A DNA stretch of 64,000 bases from assembly GCF_024385605.1 (NCBI RefSeq), contig NZ_JANFOJ010000002.1:248001-312000 (forward strand), read 5' to 3'. Below the pieces are notes generated by a model, which saw nothing but the letters and a program-made list of their open reading frames with translations, was not told the origin of the DNA and did not search any database. Of this stretch, positions 17,259 to 25,250 are shown in pieces; the first letter of the stretch is position 1; every line of letters starts with the position of its first letter. The DNA is from Sporolactobacillus sp. STSJ-5. Its GTDB lineage: Bacteria; Bacillota; Bacilli; Bacillales; Sporolactobacillaceae. The position numbers and the translations under genes are program-made.

Positions 17259-18194
17259 TTAATTTTCATTTAAAATCTTCAACATGTCCAAGAAATGATT
17301 TTCATCTATAATGGAAATAGATTGTCCGGAGGCTGCAAGATGTTCTGCTTTAAGCACTTTGCTGCTTTTCGAATGCATCATTGTTCGTCGATCTGGTTTG
17401 CCAATAACAAGTAACGTTGTTTTCTTTGTCACGCCGTTGCCGTTGGCCCCGCCGCAATCAGCAACTTTCTGACACGCCTCTTCACGGGACATCGATTGAA
17501 GCACGCCTGTAAACACCACGGTTTGATGAAACAAAGGGTGTTGGTTATCAAAAGATGTTTTCTTAGAAGTAATGTCTGAAGGCCTGAATGCAGCCTCTCG
17601 ACGTGTTCTGACGGATGAAAAGGGTGCATAGGAATGTTTATGTAATCTGCCTAACTTATAATTGATCGCCTTCTGCATCTGATCGAGCGTCTCAATATGA
17701 AACTCCTGCATCATTTGCCGAACGATCTCAGCACAAACCAAGGCATCATCGGAAGCTTGGTGATGATGGAAGGAGATTCGGTAATGGGAAGCAACGCGAT
17801 CTAAACGGTATGAAGGCAGCGTGAGCAACTTTTTTGCAAGGATATAAGAACAGAAGTAATTGACTTCCGGATAAGGCAGCCGATATTTATCCAATGTAAA
17901 ACGCAGAACACTCATATCAAAGCTGGCATTGTGAGCAACCAGTGGAAGCCCCTCAATAAATGGAAGCAGTTTAGGATAAAGCTCATCCATAGTTGGTGCC
18001 TGGACGACATCATCTTCATGAATCCCATGAATCTGCGTATTATAAGGATCAAAGAATTCTTCAGGGTTAATCAAAGAGTAGAAGGAGTCGATAACTTGTC
18101 CTTGAATAACTTTTGTTAATCCGACAGAACACGGGGAAGTGCGTCGCGAATTTGCAGTTTCGAAGTCGATCGCCACATAAGATAGTTCCGGCAT
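17259..18194 (-). CDS. DnaQ-like 3'-5' exonuclease with BRCT domain
   Basis: A 311-residue protein. Residues about 5-165 form a DEDDh exonuclease: AIDFETAN (Asp and Glu), VAHNASFDMSVL, and HHHQASDDALVCAEI (His and Asp). Residues about 220-305 form a BRCT-like domain (VVFTGVLQSMSREEACQKVADCGG, TLLVIGKPD) of the kind found in NAD-dependent DNA ligase. The combination is known in Firmicutes and annotated as a polymerase III epsilon-like exonuclease; a role in DNA repair is likely. Start ATG at 18194 with GGAGAG 8 bases upstream, not the longer frame. Confidence 0.88.
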   Translation of the reverse strand: MPELSYVAIDFETANSRRTSPCSVGLTKVIQGQVIDSFYSLINPEEFFDPYNTQIHGIHEDDVVQAPTMDELYPKLLPFIEGLPLVAHNASFDMSVLRFTLDKYRLPYPEVNYFCSYILAKKLLTLPSYRLDRVASHYRISFHHHQASDDALVCAEIVRQMMQEFHIETLDQMQKAINYKLGRLHKHSYAPFSSVRTRREAAFRPSDITSKKTSFDNQHPLFHQTVVFTGVLQSMSREEACQKVADCGGANGNGVTKKTTLLVIGKPDRRTMMHSKSSKVLKAEHLAASGQSISIIDENHFLDMLKILNEN

Positions 18195-18349
18195 CCTCAG
18201 TCTCTCCATTCTAAATAGCTTTTTCAATCTATTACTATAATAACACGAGATTTGCAAATCATAATCTGCAAGATTTTTTTAAGGCATTTTTAAGTTTTAT
18301 GTGCTAACTTTGTTTAATCAAAAGCTTATTGGCTTGGAGGACGGATTCA

Positions 18350-19396
18350 TTGGTTAAACACCTGAAGTGCAATATCTGTTTCGTTTTAATGTGTATCAGT
18401 ATTTTGCTGCTTTTCGGTTGTTCTAAAAGTATTTTCGGACAAACTGAACAAGAAAAACAGGTCATTATAAATGTACAGAATGTAGCGAAGACGATTCAAT
18501 TGGGAGATGACTTTGATTCTAAGAAAAACGTTGTCGTGACCAATAAGGAGGGAAAGAAGCTCACTTTAAAAAAATTAACCATTTCCGGGCATGTTGATCC
18601 TAATACAACAGGAATATATAAGCTTACCTATACATATAAGTCTAACGGGAACAGTACAACTATTTCCACAGCGATTCATGTTATCTATGAAAAAAAAGAG
18701 ATTATTGCATACAAAACACTAACCATCAAGAAGAAATCCCTATTTCGAGGAGATCACCAGGTGCACCAAGCGGGAAAAAATGGCTCCGTCCTCGTAGGTT
18801 ATCAAGCAAAACGAACGAACGGCAAACTTGTGCTTGGAAAAGTACAGTCACATAAGGTGATCAAACAAGCGCGTTCAGAGATTGTGTATACGGGAACCAA
18901 AATCCCTAACAGTTATCGAATGAATGTTGGCGTCATTAGTCAATTACCGGAGTTGCCAACCGGGTGCGAGATTACGGCCGTGACAATGATGCTGCGCTAC
19001 AAAGGAGCGAATGTGACTAAGGATAAACTTGCGGAGGAGATGCCACGAGCAACGAACGGTGATCCCAACACAGGATTTATCGGCAGTCCCTACTCAAAGT
19101 CCGGGGCAACCATCTATCCGCCTGCGTTAATGAAGCTGGTTAAGCACTATGCTGGCAGTGCAATTAATCTAACTGGGGCCTCAACAGATAAATTGAAGGA
19201 CTATCTTAGCAGCGATCATCCAGTTGTAATTTGGGGAACATATGATGGGTTTACTTATCATGCGCTAACCTTGACTGGATATTCAAAAAACGGATTTTAT
19301 TATAATGATCCATGGACAGGGACGAAACGCTGGATGAATAATAAGCAGATGATGGTTCACTGGAATGCTTTAGAGCAGCGAGCACTTTCATATTGA
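18350..19396 (+). CDS. C39-like peptidase lipoprotein
   Basis: A 348-residue exported protein. TTG start at 18350 with TGGAGG upstream; signal peptide with lipobox LLFGC. Residues about 35-115 look like a bacterial Ig-like domain (TIQLGDDFDSKKNVVVTNKEGK, TTGIYKLTYTYKSNG). Residues about 185-340 are a C39-like cysteine peptidase: QLPELPTGCEITAVTMML (Cys), VIWGTYDGFTYHALTLTGY (His), YYNDPWTG (Asp). Likely anchored outside the cell, cleaving a peptide or cell-wall substrate. No transporter gene is adjacent, so a bacteriocin-export role is unlikely. Confidence 0.85.
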   Translation: MVKHLKCNICFVLMCISILLLFGCSKSIFGQTEQEKQVIINVQNVAKTIQLGDDFDSKKNVVVTNKEGKKLTLKKLTISGHVDPNTTGIYKLTYTYKSNGNSTTISTAIHVIYEKKEIIAYKTLTIKKKSLFRGDHQVHQAGKNGSVLVGYQAKRTNGKLVLGKVQSHKVIKQARSEIVYTGTKIPNSYRMNVGVISQLPELPTGCEITAVTMMLRYKGANVTKDKLAEEMPRATNGDPNTGFIGSPYSKSGATIYPPALMKLVKHYAGSAINLTGASTDKLKDYLSSDHPVVIWGTYDGFTYHALTLTGYSKNGFYYNDPWTGTKRWMNNKQMMVHWNALEQRALSY

Positions 19397-19603
19397 GTTG
19401 AGATATTTGGTGAATTGAGACGAATCGTGCGTGATTATGCGTGATCCCGCATAAAGAATGCGGGGTTGCGCATCATAAATACGTTGTTCATGCGGATGAA
19501 AACAAGATAAGATAATAGTGGTAAAACAATTCAATGTTTTATCGGTCGGATTTGAGGTGAATCCAGGTTATGCCTCCAGCAAATCTTGCCCCAAATACTT
19601 AAT

Positions 19604-19702
19604 TTATTCCAGCGCACTTAGAAAACGAGTTGCGTCTGGCAGTACAATGCTTGCCTCATTAACTTTCCCATCCTTTAAGTTTAAGATTTGCATGCATGCC
19701 AT
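19604..19702 (-). CDS. possible 32-residue protein or gene remnant
   Basis: The frame reads MACMQILNLKDGKVNEASIV and ends FLSALE. The composition is protein-like and AAGGTG precedes the ATG by 3 bases; a GTG two codons earlier is possible. It could be a real micro-protein or the tail of a lost gene. No homologue recognised. Confidence 0.25.
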   Translation of the reverse strand: MACMQILNLKDGKVNEASIVLPDATRFLSALE

Positions 19703-19843
19703 GTTCACCTTAAATTCTTTTTTTATTTTTAAGACCTTAGACGTAGATGCAAATCACGCTAAAGTTTGATGTTGATTGTTCCACATTATGTTACATTCAT
19801 TATGTAAGTATTTAAGCAATAACTCCCAAAACAATCGTTACTT

Positions 19844-19871
19844 GAACCCCTTAACCAGGGGTTCTTTTTTT
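19844..19871 (+). terminator. rho-independent terminator
   Basis: GAACCCC pairs with GGGGTTC, followed by seven T residues. No rightward gene directly precedes it; the C39-like lipoprotein gene is 450 bases upstream. Confidence 0.75.
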
Positions 19872-20023
19872 GCTTTGTTCAAGCATTTCATTGTTACTCT
19901 CCCCATTGGATATGAGCTCATTATTTTGAAATAAAATGGTTATTCTTGCTGTATCGCAAGCCTTTACATGAATGAACACTCGGACATAAATTATAGATAA
20001 AGAAGTTATGAGGTGATGAAGTT

Positions 20024-20416
20024 GTGACAAAATATGAATTTATCTATAGGAGTATTGCAGCAATCTTTGGTGCAGTGTCGGGTTATTTATACGGTGAATG
20101 GACACCATTAATTGCAGTATTGGTCGCTTTTGTGATCATTGATTATGTTTCCGGACTTCTCGCAGCCGCCTATGTCAGTGCTTTGTCTAGTAAAATTGGT
20201 TTCAAAGGCATTGCCAAAAAAGTGATGATTTTCGCTATTGTGGCTGTCAGTCATCTATGTGATCAAATTATTGGTTCGAAAAATATTATCATGGATGCAA
20301 CCATCTATTTTTAACTCTTGTCCATTTTAGAAAACGCCGGCAGGACGGGTCTGCCTGTGCCGAAGCAGATCAAGCAATTAATCGGTATTCTGAAAGATAA
20401 AGAAGGGAAGCAGTGA
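20024..20416 (+). pseudogene. phage-type holin gene, broken
   Basis: The 5' part encodes 96 residues of a phage holin (TcdE/holin_4_1 type) with three hydrophobic segments and the conserved FVIIDYVSGLLAA and KIGFKGIAKK motifs. After an in-frame TAA (20312-20314) the same frame continues LLSILENAGRTGLPVPKQIK to a TGA at 20416, which is the normal holin C-terminus. Intact relatives have a few more residues between these parts, so a small deletion plus stop probably broke it. GTG start with GAGGTGATG upstream. No endolysin or other phage gene is nearby. Confidence 0.75.
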
Positions 20417-20764
20417 ACGATTTAATATGCATAAATTCAATAAAGAAAATGGCAATGACTCCTTTAAATAATAGGGATTCATTGTCTTTTAATTTAGCAC
20501 CTATTTCATTAAATTTCCGGTCCATAAGGTGCATCAATGAAATAGAGGAACTCCTTTTTATTACACTATTCTATTTTGATTACACCAGTTAATAACAGAA
20601 AAATATTATGTAAACAAACGATTGTCTCTGCTGCCTGTATCATTTTTCTTGTCATGCTTTCATTAAGCCTATCTTGCTAGATTGAAAAAACCAACTATAA
20701 TTCATAGTAGGCTAATGATCAAGATCAATAAAAATACTCAATCAAGTTGAAGAAGGAGCAAGTT
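20417..20764 (+). promoter_or_regulatory. leader region and promoter of the ECF gene
   Basis: A promoter TTGCTA, 16-base spacer, TATAAT (20674-20701) lies about 65 bases before the start at 20765. Further upstream, GCACCTATTTCATT can pair either with AGGTGC or with AATGAAATAGAGG; both lie before the promoter, so they are not part of its transcript. No known riboswitch was recognised. Confidence 0.45.
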
Positions 20765-21367
20765 ATGAAAAACGGGGGTCAAAATCAAACATATCGCTTA
20801 GTTCTCCTAAGTGTATTTACGGCAATTATCCTTTTGCAAAATTTTGTGCCTTTTCTTGGTTATATTCCGATTGGTGCTTTAAGTTTAACCATTATTCATT
20901 TAACCGTCATTGTTGTCGCCATTGTTCTGGGGCCGATTGAAGGAGCGATCATTGGCGGGGTATGGGGAATGACTACTTTTATACGTGCATTCACTTTTCC
21001 AAGTAGTCCAATTGCACCGATTGTATTCACTAATCCTTTAATTTCAGTGATACCGCGAATTCTTGTCGGCTTTGTTGCCGGATATCTTTTTATTTTATTG
21101 AAAAGAACGAAGCTCCCGCGCATTGTTTGTATGTCCATAGCTGCTTTATTTGGATCCATTACCAATACAGTGCTTGTTCTTGGCCTTATCTATATTTTTT
21201 ATCGAGTACCCTATGCAAATTATCTGCAAATCGATGTGAGCAGACTGCTGCCTGCTCTGCTCGTTGTTGTAGCAACTAATGGAATTGCTGAAGCGCTCGC
21301 CGCGTGCTTTATCTCGCCAATGATTGCAAATCCGCTTATGATAATCAGGAAAAAACTGGGCAGCTGA
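20765..21367 (+). CDS. ECF transporter S component
   Basis: A 200-residue membrane protein with about six helices, of the substrate-binding (S) subunit class of energy-coupling factor vitamin transporters. Typical features: the N-terminal LVLLSVFTAIILLQNFVPFLG, GPIEGAIIGGVWGMTTFIRA, and the loop FTNPLISVIPRILVGF. It would capture a small vitamin-like substrate and use a shared EcfAAT module coded elsewhere. The substrate cannot be told from sequence; pantothenate or folate-type relatives are possible. ATG at 20765 preceded by AAGGAG. Confidence 0.85.
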   Translation: MKNGGQNQTYRLVLLSVFTAIILLQNFVPFLGYIPIGALSLTIIHLTVIVVAIVLGPIEGAIIGGVWGMTTFIRAFTFPSSPIAPIVFTNPLISVIPRILVGFVAGYLFILLKRTKLPRIVCMSIAALFGSITNTVLVLGLIYIFYRVPYANYLQIDVSRLLPALLVVVATNGIAEALAACFISPMIANPLMIIRKKLGS

Positions 21368-21452
21368 GTCTTTCCCTTTTGACTATAGTTCAATCATTTA
21401 TCCCGTTATTGAATAGGATAAAGTATTGAGGTTCGTGTGACGGGTGGGAACA

Positions 21453-22001
21453 ATGATGAATAGAGAAGAACTGTCCAAAAACATAGCGTTTACATCCATA
21501 GCAATTGGAAAAGTGATGAATTCCATCGGACAGACGCCAATAAAAAATTTGGATCGTGAAACACAAGATCAATTGGTTTTTCTAGGCAGTTTAATCCAGG
21601 TTGGCGCCGGCGCTCTTTTTGCGGAATTCATATCCGAGGATCCATTAGCGCAATTAAGCGTTGCTCTGACGATCATTGGTTATGGCTCTTTTGCTATTCA
21701 ATTCATTAATGATGAAGACGACGACCGAAAATTGCTTGTGCAAGCCATGTCGTCGAATTTGAAAGAAGTACTGGCAAACATGATTCTTTTTACTGATCGG
21801 ACTGTTTGGAAGAAAATGTACTCATTCGTTGGAATCGCAATGCTTTGTTTAGGTAATTTTATGCAGGCACAGGGAAGAAAGAGGTTATTGGATGAAGAGG
21901 ATGATTATACACTGTTCGATCCAACGGTAACGGCAGGAACGTGGATTGAAACAGGCGGGGCCATCGCAATTATGCTCGGTAACCTTGCCGAAACAGCTTA
22001 A
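21453..22001 (+). CDS. hypothetical protein, hydrophobic
   Basis: A 182-residue protein starting MMNREELSKN. Hydrophobic segments at about residues 45-62, 66-82, 126-142 and 163-178 alternate with acidic stretches (INDEDDDRK, LLDEEDDY). It resembles unnamed Bacillaceae proteins (DUF6944-like) but I am not sure of the family. GGTGGG lies 5-8 bases before the ATG pair. The paired stem-loop repeats follow its stop. Confidence 0.65.
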   Translation: MMNREELSKNIAFTSIAIGKVMNSIGQTPIKNLDRETQDQLVFLGSLIQVGAGALFAEFISEDPLAQLSVALTIIGYGSFAIQFINDEDDDRKLLVQAMSSNLKEVLANMILFTDRTVWKKMYSFVGIAMLCLGNFMQAQGRKRLLDEEDDYTLFDPTVTAGTWIETGGAIAIMLGNLAETA

Positions 22002-22010
22002 TAAGTAATA

Positions 22011-22052
22011 TTAGAAAACTTAGCTTCGCAAAGTCTCTGGTAAAAGTGAAGC
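22011..22052 (+). repeat. stem-loop repeat, copy 1
   Basis: A 42-base unit beginning TTAGAAAACT and containing GCTTCGC...GTGAAGC, a 7-bp stem with one G-U pair, and a CTCTGG loop motif. It is matched by a second unit 93 bases on. It lies 10 bases after the stop of the preceding gene. Confidence 0.65.
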
Positions 22053-22103
22053 AATAGTTGCACTTACACTAATTCCTCTAATTAATATTTTTTCTTATTT
22101 GTG

Positions 22104-22145
22104 TTAGAAAACTAGGCTTCGAAAAGCCACTGGTGAAAGCGAAGT
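22104..22145 (+). repeat. stem-loop repeat, copy 2
   Basis: 34 of 42 positions match copy 1, and several differences keep pairing (G-U becomes G-C in the stem; the loop has CACTGG). This pattern suggests selection on RNA structure rather than a recent duplication. Confidence 0.65.
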
Positions 22146-22166
22146 TTGAATTTCTTATTGTACAAT

Positions 22167-22218
22167 AAAAACGCCTCTCTGTAATGTGTGATACAACATG
22201 TTGAAGAGGCGTCTTTTT
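22167..22218. terminator. bidirectional terminator
   Basis: ACGCCTCT pairs with AGAGGCGT, with CAACATGTTG near the apex and T-runs on both strands. It serves the leftward gene at 22244-22597. Confidence 0.75.
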
Positions 22219-22243
22219 CATTTGGATGACTGTAGATTTTATT

Positions 22244-22597
22244 TTAATAATAGTAAGGGTACGGATAGAAAAATGGTGGCGCAAAGAAAATAAAAGGAAA
22301 CAGAAAACGGTTAAATCGTCTGAATCTTGGTCTTGGACCGCCTGGCCCTTGATAAAAACGCTCATTTTCATTCACATTTTCGGGAACGAGCATGACAACG
22401 CCTTGTTCGTTCACTTCTTCGATAATACCATCCATTTTTGACCCATCAGCCATTTGTGCAATAACGTGGAAGTTCATTAATTTAGTGCACATATCGTGGA
22501 TGGCTTGGTTATTGCTTTCCGGTTGCTGCGCAGCTCGTTCCTCCATCATCTGCGGGACAAAGAGCTGCTGCTCGGGTGCATCATAAATATCCGACAT
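22244..22597 (-). CDS. hypothetical protein with aromatic C-terminal tail
   Basis: A 117-residue protein starting MSDIYDAPEQQLF; this ATG is chosen because AAGGAG is 8 bases upstream, while the ATG two codons earlier is too close. The middle (FHVIAQMADGSKMDGIIEEV, then VVMLVPENV) looks like a short Sm/SH3-like beta unit. The tail is Arg then Phe/Pro/Tyr rich (RFRRFNRFLFPF to PYPYYY), a composition common in small spore-associated Bacillales proteins. Spore location is inference only. Confidence 0.6.
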   Translation of the reverse strand: MSDIYDAPEQQLFVPQMMEERAAQQPESNNQAIHDMCTKLMNFHVIAQMADGSKMDGIIEEVNEQGVVMLVPENVNENERFYQGPGGPRPRFRRFNRFLFPFIFFAPPFFYPYPYYY

Positions 22598-22689
22598 ATT
22601 CATCGCTCCTTTTCGCCTTAGTGTATTCACCCAGGTTTCGACTGGTGACAACACCTATGCAGTACAAGCCTCGATGAAGATGGATAATC

Positions 22690-23139
22690 TCAGAGTTGTT
22701 TCGATTGATTCTGTGCTTGCAGGCGCTTTTGGCGATATTGCGACCATTGAAAGTGAATGTAGCATCCCACGCAAAAACCGAGGATAGCGATAAAAGCTGC
22801 AAGACCAACGATTATTGAAAAGATGATGGAGACAATGGTCCAATGCAGAAGAAAGCTAATGAATGCAATGAAAAGACAGGACACTGCGATTGTCTGATTG
22901 AATTTTTGCTGTTGTTTATCTTCCGGAATATAGGTACTAAGCAGTTTTCTCAAGAATGGTTTTGCTAATGCCATTACAGGGTTGTAGTGAAAGAAGAGCC
23001 CTGAGAGTCCTGAGAGTAAAGGAATCAAAAGCAGCCAGTACTGGTGTGTAATCATCGATACGACAACGCTTAGTACAATGACCCATTGATTCGTTCTCAC
23101 GAGCGGTCGAGGAATTGATGGAGTAGCAGCATCATTCAT
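22690..23139 (-). CDS. DUF4395 family membrane protein
   Basis: A 149-residue protein with four hydrophobic segments arranged in two hairpins, opening with IPRPLVRTNQW, which fits the start of DUF4395 proteins, and ending with GFCVGCYIHFQWSQY, the conserved Cys-x-x-x-Cys-like site. DUF4395 is a membrane domain of unknown role, often near thiol-redox genes. ATG at 23139 with AAAGGT 9 bases upstream. Confidence 0.78.
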   Translation of the reverse strand: MNDAATPSIPRPLVRTNQWVIVLSVVVSMITHQYWLLLIPLLSGLSGLFFHYNPVMALAKPFLRKLLSTYIPEDKQQQKFNQTIAVSCLFIAFISFLLHWTIVSIIFSIIVGLAAFIAILGFCVGCYIHFQWSQYRQKRLQAQNQSKQL

Positions 23140-23224
23140 ATTAATCGTACCTTTCATATAGGAATAAATTTATTATACGTTTTAAGGCTTAATATCTCCA
23201 TTGATATACATTATTTGAAAGATC

Positions 23225-23299
23225 ATATCTATCCTCAATATCGATATCTATCCTCAATGATATTATGAAGCATTGAGGAGTTATGTACTGTGGTATAAT
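23225..23299 (+). promoter_or_regulatory. repeat-rich operator and promoter of the rRNA methyltransferase
   Basis: ATATCTATCCTCAAT occurs twice (about 23225-23239 and 23244-23258). The second copy also forms an inverted repeat TCCTCAATG...CATTGAGGA (23250-23280). An extended -10 (TGGTATAAT, 23291-23299) follows directly, so the arms cover the -35 region. This is a likely operator. Confidence 0.55.
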
Positions 23300-23338
23300 G
23301 ATGCAATACGTGTTAAGGAATGAAGGTCGAGTTAAATC

Positions 23339-24211
23339 ATGAATAAACGAATACATTGCGCCGAACAATTGCATTTAAATAGAGATATGTTCCGATGTCC
23401 TGTCTGCGGTGCTGATATGGATAGTGTTGCTCAAAAAAGTTTGATGTGCAAGCAAGGACATACGTTTGACATCGCCAAGCAAGGCTATGTAAACCTGGTA
23501 ACGAAACCGGTCCATACGCATTATGAAAAAGTACTTTTTGAGGCACGCAGAAGAGTCATTGTTGATCACCGATTCTTTGACCCACTGATTGCGGCTCTTG
23601 CTGAACAAATAAAAAATCTAAAGAATGAGTCTGTTCGTATTCTTGATCTCGGCTGCGGAGAGGGTTCACATCTTGCCAAGATCTGTCAGCTTCTTGCAAT
23701 CGCCTCGTCAAATAACATACAGGGGTATGGTATTGATCTGGCAAAAGAGGGCATTCAATCAGCTGCTAAGAATTATCCGGATCAAAATTGGTTTGTAGCT
23801 GATCTGGCCCATTCACCTTTTAACGAGCACTTATTTGATGTTGTTTTAAACATACTTTCACCATCCAATTACCACACCTTTGATCGAATGCTCAAGCCTG
23901 GTGGATCAATAATAAAAGTCATTCCGGGTAGTGATTATCTTAAGGAACTCCGACGTTCATTACTTGGCGCAGAAAAATCACACTATTCTAATGCGGACAC
24001 ATTCAGTTTATTTCAACGGCATTATCCAAACGCATCCGTGCAAAAGATAAGTTATACAGTTCAATTGGATCAGGATGGAATCAGAGACTTGATGAAGATG
24101 ACGCCGCTCGCGTGGAATGCTTCTGAAGCAATACAGAAACAGTGGTTTGAAAAATCCTCCGCAATAATTACGGTTGAGTTTGAAATTCTTATCGGCAGCA
24201 GAGCGTACTAA
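23339..24211 (+). CDS. 23S rRNA guanine methyltransferase, RlmA/TlrB-like
   Basis: A 290-residue SAM-dependent methyltransferase of the RlmA family, which methylates a guanine in 23S rRNA helix 35 at the peptide exit tunnel. The N-terminal zinc finger is clear (FRCPVCGADM ... SLMCKQGHTFDIAKQGYVNL). The SAM fold has ILDLGCGEGSHL, YGIDLAKEGI and NILSPSNYHTFDRMLKPGG. TlrB relatives give tylosin-type macrolide tolerance, but activity here is unproved. The repeat-rich promoter suggests inducible expression. Confidence 0.88.
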   Translation: MNKRIHCAEQLHLNRDMFRCPVCGADMDSVAQKSLMCKQGHTFDIAKQGYVNLVTKPVHTHYEKVLFEARRRVIVDHRFFDPLIAALAEQIKNLKNESVRILDLGCGEGSHLAKICQLLAIASSNNIQGYGIDLAKEGIQSAAKNYPDQNWFVADLAHSPFNEHLFDVVLNILSPSNYHTFDRMLKPGGSIIKVIPGSDYLKELRRSLLGAEKSHYSNADTFSLFQRHYPNASVQKISYTVQLDQDGIRDLMKMTPLAWNASEAIQKQWFEKSSAIITVEFEILIGSRAY

Positions 24212-24251
24212 TCAGAATCGTTCAACTTTAATCATTAGTAATCGCGATAAA

Positions 24252-24312
24252 TTGTAAGCGCTGAACTTTTTTGAAGCAAATTGATTGATTTTGGCTGAAA
24301 GTGTGGTAGAAT
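24252..24312 (+). promoter_or_regulatory. fruR promoter, weak cre-like site
   Basis: TTGATT (24285-24290), 16 bases, TAGAAT (24307-24312). A degenerate cre-like TTGTAAGCGCTGAAC lies at 24252-24266; its right half departs from the CcpA consensus, so catabolite control is only a suggestion. Confidence 0.4.
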
Positions 24313-24333
24313 ATTTTTTGTGGAGGAATGAGT

Positions 24334-25098
24334 ATGTTGGCTGAAGAAAGGCAACAATTGATCCTGAAAATTTTAACAGACACTTCTGTTGTTAAAATGC
24401 AGGAACTGGTTCAAATGTTGGCTGCCTCCGAATCAACGATCCGCAGAGACTTACAGGAATTGGAAAACCGTCACTTGCTTCGTCGTATTCATGGTGGTGC
24501 GTCTTTATTGCGAAAGCTCAATGAAGAGCCTGACATGGAAACTAAGACGCTTAAGAATGTTCAGCAGAAGAAGTCGATCGCTAAGCTGGCTGCTCAGAAA
24601 ATAAAGGATAACGATTGTATTTATCTTGACGCAGGGACCACGACACTTGAAATCATTCCTTTTATTAGGGCAGCAAATGTAACCGTTGTCACTAACGGTC
24701 CTGCTCATGCTGAATTACTTGTTCGCAAAAGAATATTGTGTTATTTGCTAGGCGGTCTAATGAAACCGAATACAAAGGCAGTCGTTGGCAGCATTGCAAT
24801 GCAGAATATTAATCTATTTCGTTTTGATACCGCATTTATTGGCGTTAACGGAATTGATTCGTCGATGGGCTATACAACCCCTGATCCGGAAGAAGCAGCA
24901 TTGAAGCGATGTGCACATCAGCTTGCATCCAGTTCTTATGTCGTTTCAGACAGCAGTAAGTTCTCTGAAATATCTTTTTGCAAGATGTTTGATTTGGATA
25001 AGGCAGCCATTATTACGGATCAAATACCGGAAAGATGCCAATCCTTAATGACAGAGAAAACCGTAGTTTATATTGCAGACCGTTCAGCTGACTCTTAA
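24334..25098 (+). CDS. fruR: DeoR-family fructose operon repressor
   Basis: A 254-residue repressor. The N-terminal winged HTH (ERQQLILKILTDTSVVKMQELVQML, SESTIRRDLQELE) is followed by the DeoRC sugar-phosphate domain with YLDAGTTTLEIIPFI, VTNGPAHAELL and FIGVNGIDSSMGYTTPDPEEA. It lies just before fruA, so the effector is probably fructose 1-phosphate. ATG at 24334 fits GGAGG 7 bases upstream. Confidence 0.9.
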   Translation: MLAEERQQLILKILTDTSVVKMQELVQMLAASESTIRRDLQELENRHLLRRIHGGASLLRKLNEEPDMETKTLKNVQQKKSIAKLAAQKIKDNDCIYLDAGTTTLEIIPFIRAANVTVVTNGPAHAELLVRKRILCYLLGGLMKPNTKAVVGSIAMQNINLFRFDTAFIGVNGIDSSMGYTTPDPEEAALKRCAHQLASSSYVVSDSSKFSEISFCKMFDLDKAAIITDQIPERCQSLMTEKTVVYIADRSADS

Positions 25099-25250
25099 TG
25101 GAAAAGAGAGTCGAAGATTGATCCTACAATGAAAGTGCTTGCCAAACGACCAATTTTCATGAAATTTATTATATGGAATTGTTCCGTTAAAGACGGTATT
25201 TCAGAAAAATCTTGTTGCTCTACAGAAACTGAAAAAGGAGTTGCACAACA

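Larger units (their letters stand above)
19397..20023. other. intergenic with hairpin, small frame and terminator
   Basis: A long imperfect hairpin (19433-19478; inner arms CCCGCAT/ATGCGGG) follows the C39-like gene. A rightward 83-codon frame at 19518 looks like the antisense of a more protein-like leftward frame (19604-19702). A terminator lies at 19844-19871. The remainder shows no gene. Confidence 0.45.

Noticed and set aside
19518-19769. 83-codon rightward frame
   Set aside because: Antisense to a more protein-like short leftward frame; no ribosome site.
20490-20570. Riboswitch before the ECF S component
   Set aside because: The alternative pairings lie upstream of the likely promoter and match no known aptamer.
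25099-25250. Possible fruK remnant between fruR and fruA
   Set aside because: No kinase motif could be read in any frame of this 150-base gap.
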